DNA of 64,000 nt from Calothrix parasitica NIES-267 (GTDB lineage Bacteria > Cyanobacteriota > Cyanobacteriia > Cyanobacteriales > Nostocaceae), in contig NZ_AP018227.1 of assembly GCF_002368095.1 (NCBI RefSeq), forward strand, positions 4,861,782-4,925,781. Direction: 5' to 3'. Positions 55,397 to 63,028 of this stretch are shown here, piece after piece. The notes beneath the pieces were generated by a model. The model had not been told where the DNA came from and made no database searches. It was given only the letters and a program-made list of their open reading frames with translations. Each line of letters starts with the position of its first letter. Position 1 is the first letter of the stretch. The position numbers and the translations under genes were made by a program.

Positions 55397-58123
55397 GTGA
55401 TGCCAAACAATCTAGATTTATTATTTAATATATTGACCACCATTGCCAATCCAATTAGGGGCAAGTTAGAGCGCAATGAAACGGTAATCAAAATATTAAA
55501 ACAATTTAATTTGGCACCGGAGCATCCCCCAGCAGATTTTAGTGGAGTTTATGTTTATGCTTTGGTTGAATATGGTGTTGGTAAACCAAAGTGTTTATTA
55601 GAATTTTTTCGTCAAGAGGATATTAAAAAAGCTTTTCGCAAAGCCTTTGACCACTATAATCCTTCAATTTTACTAGGTGAAGTGGAAGCTTTTGTTGATG
55701 CTTATGCTTTGGGAGATGAAATCAAAGAATTGCAACTAGATGTAATGCGAGAAGTAGCAGCGTTTGCTACGATTTTTATTGAAGTTGCTAAAAATTCTCG
55801 CACTTCTGCGGAGGTTTTAACTTCTCACCAAATAGCTTCTTTACATCAAAGAATTTTTCTCGTCCAAGAACAATTAGATAGATTACCGACTCTGGAAGGA
55901 ATTCGCACCGAAATGGCTCGGTTAGCAGCAGCAGAAGAGGACAAGGGGAGTGGGGGAGGGGGAGAGGGGGAGAATGTATACCCTCAATCTCCTACTTCTA
56001 GTAATTCTACTTTAATTGCATTAGCTCAAGAAATGCGCGGTTGGTTTGAAACTTTGGGTTATCGATTTGAACGGTATGAAGTTTGGCATTTGGGTTATTT
56101 TGAGTGGATTATCAACATTCCGGTAAGGCGTAACCGATATGACCGCGTTCTTGTGCGTGGAATGACTGGAGAAGTTGGGCTTAAAGATGTTCAAGCGTTA
56201 GATTCCAAAGTGTCGGAACAAAAAACCGATGAAGGTTGGTTGGTAACTGATAGACGCATTAGTAAAGTTGCGCGGGATGAAATTGAGAAGCAAGAAAACG
56301 AACATTTGGAGTGCTTTACTTTTGATGAACTTGTAGCAATTGATGCAGATTTTAGCGGTTATCTCAATTGGTTAGAAGCAGAGGTTAAACGAAAAGGTAT
56401 TGATAAAAATTACGTACCTTTGGCTTGTACCAAGGAAGAATTAGACCCGGATAGCAAACGTCCGATTGTGGTGAGTCGTTATACAGAAGAAGATGGTTGG
56501 ATTGAAGGTTATATTGACCGTTGGTTGGATGACCCAGCTAAGGAACATATTTCAATTTTAGGTGAGTTTGGTACTGGTAAAACTTGGTTTGCTCTACATT
56601 ATACTTGGGTAGCACTCCAACGATACAAAGATGCACAAAATAGAGGTGTGCAACTTCCTCGCTTACCTTTGGTTATTCCGTTGCGAGATTATGCCAAAGC
56701 GGTGAGTGTGGAGTCGCTGTTTTCTGAGTTTTTCTTTCGTCAATATGAAATTCCCATACCCGGATATTCAGCTTTTGAACAACTTAACCGTATGGGGAAA
56801 CTGTTGCTGATATTCGATGGTTTTGACGAGATGGCTGCTCGGATAAATCGTCAGGAGATGATAAATAATTTCTGGGAATTAGCTAAAGTGGTTGTTCCCG
56901 GTGCCAAGGTGATTTTAACTTGTCGGACGGAACATTTTCCCGAAGCTCAGGAAGGAAGGGCTTTATTAAATGCTGAGTTACAGGCTTCGATTGCTAATTT
57001 GACGGGAGAAACACCACAGTTTGAAGTGTTGGAATTGGAGAAATTTGACGATAATCAAATCCGTCAGGTGCTGTCATTACAAACAGAACTTGCAACAGTT
57101 GAGCTTGTCATGGGTAATTCCCAACTGCTGGATTTATCCCGTCGTCCAGTTTTAACCGAATTAATTTTAGAAGCATTACCAGATATTGCAGCGGGTAAAC
57201 CTGTAGATATGTCGCGGGTTTATTTGTATGCTGTACAGCGGAAAATGGAACGGGATATCAAAGCAGAGCGTACTTTTACTTCCTTAGCAGATAAGATGTA
57301 TTTCCTTTGCGAACTAGCTTGGGAAATGCTTTCAACCGAGCAGATGAGTTTGAATTATCGCTTGTTTCCCGATAGGATTCGACGGTTATTTGGTTCCATA
57401 GTGCAGGAAGAAAAAGATTTAGACCACTGGCATTATGACATGATGGGGCAGACCATGCTGATTCGTAATGCCGACGGTGATTACACTCCAGCCCATCGTT
57501 CGCTGTTGGAATTTTTTGTCGCGTATAAATTTGCGGCGGAATTGGGAGCGTTAGCGGATGATTTTACTGAGTTAGTAAAAGCACAATCTTGTTTGGATGG
57601 GAATGTTGCACCTGTTGACTATACTTGGTCTGGTTATTTTGAGCGTCAATTGGATGAGAATGGGTGTAGTTTGGCGATACCTCCGTTAAGGAAATTTGTT
57701 GGTGAACCGTTGGAGAAATTGAAGGATACTTTTGGGCGATCGCCATTGACGAAAGCGGTTTTGGATTTGTTAATGGGAATGCTGGATGATAGCAAGACGT
57801 TGGTTAAAGTTATTGAGGAGACACGAGGAAAAACTGATTCGGAAGTTGGTTATGTCGGTGGGAATGCGGCGACTTTGGTAGTGAAGGTTGATAAAGCTGG
57901 TTTGGAAGGGAAGGATTTATCTGGTGTAGCGATGAAGGGGGCAGATTTTAGTGATGCGAGCTTGAATGGTGTTGATTTTAGTAATGCAAGTTTGAATGAA
58001 AGTGTTTTTACTCAAAATTTAGGCGATGTTACGGCAGTAGCATTTAGCCCAGACAATAAATTATTAGCTACAGGTGATAGTAGCAATATGGTTCGCTTGT
58101 GGGATACTGCCAATGGGAGATAA
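55397..58123 (+). CDS. NACHT (STAND) ATPase with N-terminal REase-like region and start of WD40 propeller
   Basis: 908 residues. An N-terminal alpha-helical region (1-190) is followed by a low-complexity linker (EEDKGSGGGGEGEN) and a restriction-endonuclease-like segment (~205-330, YDRVLVRGMTGEVGLKDVQAL). A NACHT NTPase domain follows: Walker A GEFGTGKTW at 389-397, Walker B LLLIFDGFDEM at 469-479, then a sensor-like ILTCRTEHF. Pentapeptide-like repeats (ADFSDASLNGVDFSNASL) precede the first WD40 blade. TAA at codon 909 interrupts the blade; the rest continues in frame at 58124. NACHT-plus-nuclease-plus-WD40 proteins are recognised bacterial STAND/NLR-type defence proteins. An ATG at 55400 follows the GTG used here. 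Truncated product may still bind nucleotide. Confidence 0.82.
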   Translation: MMPNNLDLLFNILTTIANPIRGKLERNETVIKILKQFNLAPEHPPADFSGVYVYALVEYGVGKPKCLLEFFRQEDIKKAFRKAFDHYNPSILLGEVEAFVDAYALGDEIKELQLDVMREVAAFATIFIEVAKNSRTSAEVLTSHQIASLHQRIFLVQEQLDRLPTLEGIRTEMARLAAAEEDKGSGGGGEGENVYPQSPTSSNSTLIALAQEMRGWFETLGYRFERYEVWHLGYFEWIINIPVRRNRYDRVLVRGMTGEVGLKDVQALDSKVSEQKTDEGWLVTDRRISKVARDEIEKQENEHLECFTFDELVAIDADFSGYLNWLEAEVKRKGIDKNYVPLACTKEELDPDSKRPIVVSRYTEEDGWIEGYIDRWLDDPAKEHISILGEFGTGKTWFALHYTWVALQRYKDAQNRGVQLPRLPLVIPLRDYAKAVSVESLFSEFFFRQYEIPIPGYSAFEQLNRMGKLLLIFDGFDEMAARINRQEMINNFWELAKVVVPGAKVILTCRTEHFPEAQEGRALLNAELQASIANLTGETPQFEVLELEKFDDNQIRQVLSLQTELATVELVMGNSQLLDLSRRPVLTELILEALPDIAAGKPVDMSRVYLYAVQRKMERDIKAERTFTSLADKMYFLCELAWEMLSTEQMSLNYRLFPDRIRRLFGSIVQEEKDLDHWHYDMMGQTMLIRNADGDYTPAHRSLLEFFVAYKFAAELGALADDFTELVKAQSCLDGNVAPVDYTWSGYFERQLDENGCSLAIPPLRKFVGEPLEKLKDTFGRSPLTKAVLDLLMGMLDDSKTLVKVIEETRGKTDSEVGYVGGNAATLVVKVDKAGLEGKDLSGVAMKGADFSDASLNGVDFSNASLNESVFTQNLGDVTAVAFSPDNKLLATGDSSNMVRLWDTANGR

Positions 58124-58876
58124 ATTTTAATTTGTAGAGGACATACTCACTCAGTAAGTTCAGTAGCTCTTAGTCCAGATGGCAAAATACTTGCTAGTTG
58201 CAGTGGAGACCATGATGCAGTAGTAAAGGTGTGGGATGTTTTGACAGGAGAATGTCTACATACTTTACAGGGAGATACAGACTGGGTTAATTCACTCACT
58301 TTTAGCCCAGATGGTAAAATTCTTGCTTGTGCAGGTTTTGACCTAATTATAAAGGTATGGGATGTTAGTCTTGGAAAACTGATTAAAACTTTAGAAGGAC
58401 ATATTTATGAAATATGCTCATTAGCATTTAGTCCCGATGGCAAAATGCTTGCTAGCGGTAGTGATGACGAAACTATTAAGCTATGGAATATTGCAACTGG
58501 TAAATGTGTCCACACTTTTGAGGGTCACTTGAATCGCGTACATACAGTTGCCTTTAGTTCAGATGGTAATATGCTTGCTAGTGGCAGTCGCGACTTAACT
58601 GTAAGGCTTTGGGATATAAATAGCAAAGAATGTATTCATATTTTAGAGGGACATATTAATTCAATCAGGTCAGTTGCATTTAGTCCCGATGGTAAAACTC
58701 TTGGTAGTTATAGCATGGATGAAACTACAAAACTTTGGGATATCAAAACTGGCAAATGTCTAAAAACACTGGAACGCGATCGCCCTTATGAAAACATGAA
58801 TATCACTGGTGTTACAGGTTTAACTGAAGTTGAAAAAAGTACGCTCAAAGCATTAGGTGCTGTAGAAGATAATTGA
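58124..58876 (+). pseudogene. WD40 propeller, continuation of STAND gene after in-frame stop
   Basis: Same frame as 55397-58123. Codons from 58124 read [20 protein letters not shown] and form five further WD40 blades ([19 protein letters not shown] and related), ending [20 protein letters not shown], a familiar ending for cyanobacterial WD40 proteins. The stop is TAA where Glu (GAA) is expected, a one-base change. The first ATG after the stop is at 58229, with no good ribosome site. Only the continuity of frame and homology supports it as part of the upstream gene. The intact protein would be about 1159 residues. Confidence 0.8.
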
Positions 58877-58973
58877 AACTGAAGTTATTGTTAGTCTATA
58901 TGTACTACTTCGTGATATTATTCAGTTAATCTATTTAATTTTCGTGCCAAGCATTGAGACACGAGGAGGTTTT

Positions 58974-59228
58974 ATGTCGAATCATAGTGGCAGTCGTATG
59001 CTCAACGATGTGATTCAACTTTTGAATGACGAAGAAGTGTTAAATACTATCGGACTACAAAAGTCTCAGCAAGTGATTACCCAAATAGTCGATATTGCAT
59101 CTAGAATTTATGATTGCAACCCTGGAGAAATTTTAGAGGGTCATACGGATTACCTCAACCTTTGCTACGGTTGCTTTACAAATACAACCAATCTCAATAA
59201 TGGTTTGTGCAATTCCTGTCGAAGTTAG
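58974..59228 (+). CDS. Small protein with C-terminal zinc-ribbon-like cysteines
   Basis: 84 residues from ATG 58974, which has a strong AGGAGG site 4-5 bases upstream; an in-frame start 10 codons earlier is weaker. The N-terminal part is helical (SRMLNDVIQLLNDEEVLNTI). The C-terminal end has CYGCFTNTTNLNNGLCNSC, two CxxC pairs that suit a zinc ribbon. I do not recognise the family. It follows the WD40 sequence by about 100 bases on the same strand, so it might be expressed with the STAND gene. A regulatory or structural partner is possible, nothing more. Confidence 0.6.
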   Translation: MSNHSGSRMLNDVIQLLNDEEVLNTIGLQKSQQVITQIVDIASRIYDCNPGEILEGHTDYLNLCYGCFTNTTNLNNGLCNSCRS

Positions 59229-59253
59229 CTAGACAATAACTGCAACTTTATCC

Positions 59254-59868
59254 TCAACCCCACACCCGACGCAAATTCAAAACGAAACCTGGTAACACTT
59301 TATCACCAGATAACGAATCGGGATTTTCTAATACTTCCACAGCAGAATCTGGTCGATAAATTTCCACACGTTGCGGTAGTGGATCTAGCAACCAGCCCAA
59401 TTTTGTACCATTATCAATATACTCTTTCATCTTTGTTTGTAACGATTCAAGCTTATCTGAGCTAGACCGTAATTCAACCACAAAATCGGGGCAGATATTA
59501 GCAAAAGTTCCTTTTTGTTCTGCATTTAATGCATCCCATCTTTCTTGAGAAACCCATGAAGCATCGGGAGAGCGAGTAGCACCATTGGGTAAAATAAAGC
59601 CAGTGGAAGAATCAAAAGCTTTACCCAAATTCTCGTTTTCTTCGTACCAGCGATATAGCTGTCCGCTAATGCTGAGATTCCGTTGTCCTGTTTCCCAACC
59701 AGTAGGTGGATTCACAATTAATTCTCCCCGTGCGTTTCTTTCCAGTTTTAAATCTCGGTTTGCTACTGCTAGGATTGCAAACTGTTCTTGAGTTACGTAC
59801 AATCCAATCGACAATGGCAAATTAAGCGGTAGGATTTGGTTTTCTGGAATTGTGGGTATCTGTAGCAT
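59254..59868 (-). CDS. Uma2-family (DUF820) PD-(D/E)XK nuclease-like protein
   Basis: 204 residues. The Uma2 fold pattern is present: the N-terminal LTQEQF-type start (VTQEQFAILAVANRDLKLER), GELIVNPPTGWETG, SSTGFILPNGATRSPDASWVSQ with catalytic-type Asp102, DFVVELRS with Asp128 and Glu132, and KMKEYIDNGTKLGWLL. Uma2 proteins are abundant in cyanobacteria and are classed as restriction-endonuclease-fold proteins; their biological role is unclear. It is a lone minus-strand gene, convergent with 58974. Length is typical. Confidence 0.83.
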   Translation of the reverse strand: MLQIPTIPENQILPLNLPLSIGLYVTQEQFAILAVANRDLKLERNARGELIVNPPTGWETGQRNLSISGQLYRWYEENENLGKAFDSSTGFILPNGATRSPDASWVSQERWDALNAEQKGTFANICPDFVVELRSSSDKLESLQTKMKEYIDNGTKLGWLLDPLPQRVEIYRPDSAVEVLENPDSLSGDKVLPGFVLNLRRVWG

Positions 59869-60027
59869 CTTGACCTCTTGAGGGAAAGCGGAATTTTTGG
59901 AAAGATGTTTACCCTATTAATTAACATATTCTATCGCTCCAGAAGCCCATTAAAATACTCAACCCGTTTTGATTATTAGTATATTTGTATTGTAATATTG
60001 ATGAGGTGAAGTTTCTATCATTCATCT

Positions 60028-60297
60028 ATGCTGGAATTAACTAAAATCCAAACGATAGCCGAATCATATTCTCCTCAAGAACTATTTGCTGCGTTGGTTT
60101 GGCAGCGTCAATTCAATAACTTTGACGGGGAACAGGTTATTACTGACTTATTGCAACATAATATAACCGATGGTACTGATACGCAATACACTTATAGACT
60201 CAAGCGTATGCTGAGATATCGATTTGAAGAAGCGTTATGGGGAAATGAGAACAAGGAACAGCGGGATGCGGTCGTTGTTTCTTATTGGTGGGATTAA
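60028..60297 (+). CDS. Hypothetical protein (89 aa)
   Basis: 89 residues beginning MLELTKIQTIAESYSPQELF and ending AVVVSYWWD. It is helical, mildly acidic and without signal peptide or membrane segment. I do not recognise it. The start has no strong ribosome site. It ends 12 bases before the 3' end of the convergent minus-strand CcbP-like gene. Confidence 0.5.
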   Translation: MLELTKIQTIAESYSPQELFAALVWQRQFNNFDGEQVITDLLQHNITDGTDTQYTYRLKRMLRYRFEEALWGNENKEQRDAVVVSYWWD

Positions 60298-60308
60298 TAC
60301 AAGTAGAG

Positions 60309-60677
60309 CTAAAATTCATACCCCATATCTATCCAGTAATACCAATCAGCAATAGCTTCGGCAGTTTCTTCATCTACTTCAATCGGATGAATATCCTCAA
60401 GACGTGCAGAAAATATATCATCGACTTCCCCTTCCCTATACCGCACCTCAACAAACATAGAACGCATACATTCATCTTCCGGTGACATTTCGACTACTTC
60501 AATTTCCTTTCCTTGAGGACGTTGGCGATTTACCCACTTAGCCTTAAAAGGAAATTGTAACTTGTCTTGCAAGTAATAGAACCATCCCATTGCCCTTTCA
60601 TCTTCGTTGTAAGCATCGACAACTACTTCCATATCGATGCGCTCTTCTCGATTTTTATCTGGTGCTGTACCGGACAT
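60309..60677 (-). CDS. CcbP-like calcium-binding protein
   Basis: 122 residues from ATG 60677, with GGAG nine bases upstream; an in-frame TTG five codons earlier is less likely. The sequence is acidic and contains DMEVVVDAYNEDERAMGWFY, KLQFPFKAKWVNRQRP, EVVEMSPEDECMRSMFVEVR and a C-terminal YYWIDMGYEF. I recognise this as the CcbP/PF11535 family, first studied in Anabaena, where CcbP binds calcium and its level affects heterocyst formation. That the same function applies here is inferred. The acidic surface rather than EF-hands binds calcium. Confidence 0.72.
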   Translation of the reverse strand: MSGTAPDKNREERIDMEVVVDAYNEDERAMGWFYYLQDKLQFPFKAKWVNRQRPQGKEIEVVEMSPEDECMRSMFVEVRYREGEVDDIFSARLEDIHPIEVDEETAEAIADWYYWIDMGYEF

Positions 60678-60806
60678 AAAATCTATCTCCAATGGTTAAT
60701 TTTATTACAGTGTTAAAGCATTAATATATCTTTCATTATTTTCCCATCTTGGAATACATCTAACCTTTAAAATTAAATTAAAAAGGATTAATTTTGGAAG
60801 GGTGCT

Positions 60807-61271
60807 ATGAGCGAATATCAATATTACGAATTCTTAGCATTAGATAAACCGCTAACTGCGACAGAAAAGCGATTCATTGAAAGCCTTTCTAGTAGAGTAA
60901 AAATAACATCTAACCAAGCAATATTTGTTTATAATTACGGAGATTTTCGTGGTAATCCCCAAGAGGTTCTAGAGAAATGCTTCGATATGATGCTGTACAT
61001 GGCTAATTGGGGTTCTCGTCAATTGATGTTTCGTTTTCCCAAATCTTTAATTAATTTGGCAGTATTAGAACCTTACTGTATAGAAGATTTTATTACAGTT
61101 TCAACAAAGCACGATTCTGTAATTTTAGACATAAATATGAGTGAAGAAGATAGTGGTGGATGGATAGAAACTGGTGAAGGTTATTTATCTGGGATGATAT
61201 CGCTACGGGATAAAATATTGCAAGGTCAGCATCCCCCGGTTAGAAACCGGGAGCTTCAGGCAATAGTCTAG
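60807..61271 (+). pseudogene. Hypothetical protein, N-terminal part truncated by IscB element
   Basis: The first ~138 residues (MSEYQYYEFLALDKPLTATE, YNYGDFRGNPQEVLEK, YMANWGSRQLMFRFPKSL, GEGYLSGMISLRDKIL) match a family I know as longer proteins of several hundred residues starting MSEYQYYEF. Homology ends near 61222 and the last residues (QHPPVRNRELQAIV) are from the IS left end. The 3' remainder is not in the window. Function of the family is not known to me; in some bacteria it lies near SWIM-type zinc-finger genes. Confidence 0.7.
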
Positions 61272-62031
61272 AAGCTCAGTTGACCAGCCACAGGAAACAG
61301 GTTTAGACCTGCTACTACGTTTCGACTGTCGTCAAAGTACTCACCCCGGAGTACGCTCGCGCTCCCTGCTCTGAGACTGGCTATCAAACAAACCGAGGGA
61401 ACGGTTAGCGTAGTCAGAAGCGCGACTTTCTTGGAAACATAGGCGAAGCAAACATTACTTACAATGTCAGCATTTAGTTATGCAATCAAAACAACCGAAC
61501 AAAGTTTTCTTAGTTGACACAAACAGAAAACCGCTCAATCCAATTACTCCAAGACAAGCTAGAAAGCTATTAGAAAAAGGAAAAGCGGCAGTATTGAGGC
61601 GATATCCGTTTACTTTGATTTTGAAACGAGAAATAGAAAATCCAGAGATATTTCCGCTTACTTTGAAGATTGACCCAGGCTCCAAGACGACAGGTATCGC
61701 TTTGCTTTCTGACGACGTGGTTATATTGGTTGCTCAAATAGAACATAGAGGCAGCGCTATTAGCGAATCGCTTACAAGTCGCGCACAATCTCGTAGAAGT
61801 CGCAGAAATAGAAAAACTCGCTACAGAGCGCCAAGATTTGACAATCGCAAAAGAAAAGAAGGGTGGCTGCCTCCGTCTTTGATGCACCGGATACAAACCC
61901 TGCGTACATGGGTTAGGCGCTTGATGAAGTTTTGTCCGGTAGCTGAAATCTGGATCGAGCGTGTCAAGTTTGATTCTCAATTGATGCAAAACGAAAATAT
62001 CAGCGGAGTGGAATACCAGCAAGGCACCTTG
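61223..62031 (+). mobile_element. IscB-type insertion element (IS200/IS605-like, no TnpA seen), right part missing
   Basis: Runs from the end of homology of the 60807 gene through a structured non-coding region and the iscB frame to codon GTL at 62029-62031, where normal IscB sequence ends. No transposase TnpA was seen, which is common for non-autonomous IscB elements. The left end GTCAGCATCCCCCGGTT is typical. Its right end is lost beneath the Tn554-like element. Confidence 0.65.
61230..61479 (+). ncRNA. Candidate omega-RNA (HEARO) upstream of iscB
   Basis: 250 bases of structured non-coding DNA immediately before the iscB start. Stems seen: CCCGGTT (61235) with AACCGGG (61245); GTACTC (61337) with GAGTAC (61349); AGGTTTAGACCT near 61299. 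In known loci the HEARO/omega-RNA lies in exactly this place and carries the guide at its 5' end, i.e. at the element's left edge. Assignment rests on position and hairpins; no covariance search was run. Confidence 0.7.
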
Positions 62032-62079
62032 CGCACCTTATGTAATACACAACAACAACTTTCCCTGCAAAATCAGTAG
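61480..62079 (+). pseudogene. iscB: IscB (OMEGA nuclease), truncated before HNH domain
   Basis: 199 residues; ~183 are IscB. The N-terminal PLMP domain (VFLVDTNRKPLNPITP), RuvC-I (KIDPGSKTTGIAL, catalytic Asp65), arginine-rich bridge helix (RRSRRNRKTRYRAPRF) and RuvC-II (EIWIERVKFD, Glu160) are present. After SGVEYQQGTL the sequence turns to RTLCNTQQQLSLQNQ and stops. HNH and RuvC-III are absent; full-length IscB has about 400-500 residues. IscB is the RNA-guided nuclease ancestral to Cas9 and needs HNH and RuvC-III to cut both strands, so this copy is presumably dead. Its omega-RNA region lies directly upstream. The 3' part was removed by the Tn554-like element. Confidence 0.85.
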
Positions 62080-62128
62080 CTGATTCATTGTTTATGGTTT
62101 ACACAACGAACAATATCAGCCATTAACT

Positions 62129-63028
62129 CTAAATCATCTGATAAGGATATTGATGAATCATCTCTTCAAAAGGAATCAATTCTCCTTCTGGGGTGCAAAC
62201 ATACAGTATTCCTTCAATAAAACGGGATGAGATTACCTTACCCTCAGACTTTGCCATTGCAAACCATCTCCGAAATATTTCTGGTTCTATATCAGAAAAA
62301 GCATATTCATTTTTGTTCCAGGCATTTTTAATTGCTTTTACGAGAAATCCTGCTGGGTTTTTTATTTGTGTAGTAGCTAATGCTTCTTTTAAACAATCAA
62401 TTGCATTTAATACTACCTCTTTTTTGGTATGTTGAATCAACTTTGATAAAGTTGAATTAGTTTTAATGTTTAAAGCTGATAACTCAGACAAGATTTGGTC
62501 ATCATCAATCAGTATTTTTTGAGAGCGTTTTTTCTTTAAAGGTGTAACTTTTGATGATTTAACATTAAATAATTTACGTGCATTTAATCGCTTCTCCAAA
62601 TCTTGAATAGTAGAATTTTGACGTTCAACAAGTTCCTGTAATTGATGAACACGATAAACTTGACCTGCTAAAGCTTCATTCTTACGTTTTAGCTGTTTAT
62701 TTTCTGACTCTAAAAGTTGGATACGTTCTTTTAAACGAGTTAGAATCTTTGTCTGAGATTTTGATGAAGTTGATTTTGACTCCTCACGAGGCATTGACGA
62801 TTGTGTATTACGTATTTGTGCAATTTTTTGCTTAATTTCAGGGTATTTATATAAATAAGCTACACTGACATTTGCTTGAAGAGCAACTGTATGAAAGTTA
62901 ATCTTTTCGTTTCTCTTCTCCAAATATTTAATGGCTTGATTTACTCGATTCAGAGAATCTTTTTTGCGAGATGCTTGTGCTTGCTTAAGATTATCGATTC
63001 TGGTTTGTCTAAGTTCATCTTTGCTCAT
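62129..63028 (-). CDS. Tn554-type TnpC (DUF6262) protein
   Basis: 299 residues. The N-terminal 80 residues (RQTRIDNLKQAQASRKKDSL, RVNQAIKYLEKRNEKINFHT, VSVAYLYKYPEIKQKI) form the DUF6262 helix-turn-helix typical of TnpC of Tn554-like elements. A coiled coil (~95-150, LKERIQLLESENKQLKRKNE) follows. The C-terminal half (residues ~195-299, IQHTKKEVVLNAIDCLKEAL and NPAGFLVKAIKNAW) is longer than in staphylococcal TnpC and recalls plasmid replication-protein helices. ATG overlaps the stop of the recombinase gene (ATGA-type). TnpC helps orient or target integration; it is not the recombinase. Confidence 0.75.
   Translation of the reverse strand: MSKDELRQTRIDNLKQAQASRKKDSLNRVNQAIKYLEKRNEKINFHTVALQANVSVAYLYKYPEIKQKIAQIRNTQSSMPREESKSTSSKSQTKILTRLKERIQLLESENKQLKRKNEALAGQVYRVHQLQELVERQNSTIQDLEKRLNARKLFNVKSSKVTPLKKKRSQKILIDDDQILSELSALNIKTNSTLSKLIQHTKKEVVLNAIDCLKEALATTQIKNPAGFLVKAIKNAWNKNEYAFSDIEPEIFRRWFAMAKSEGKVISSRFIEGILYVCTPEGELIPFEEMIHQYPYQMI

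Noticed and set aside
61570-62022. 150-codon minus-strand frame opposite iscB
   Set aside because: The plus strand has clear IscB motifs; the minus frame has none.
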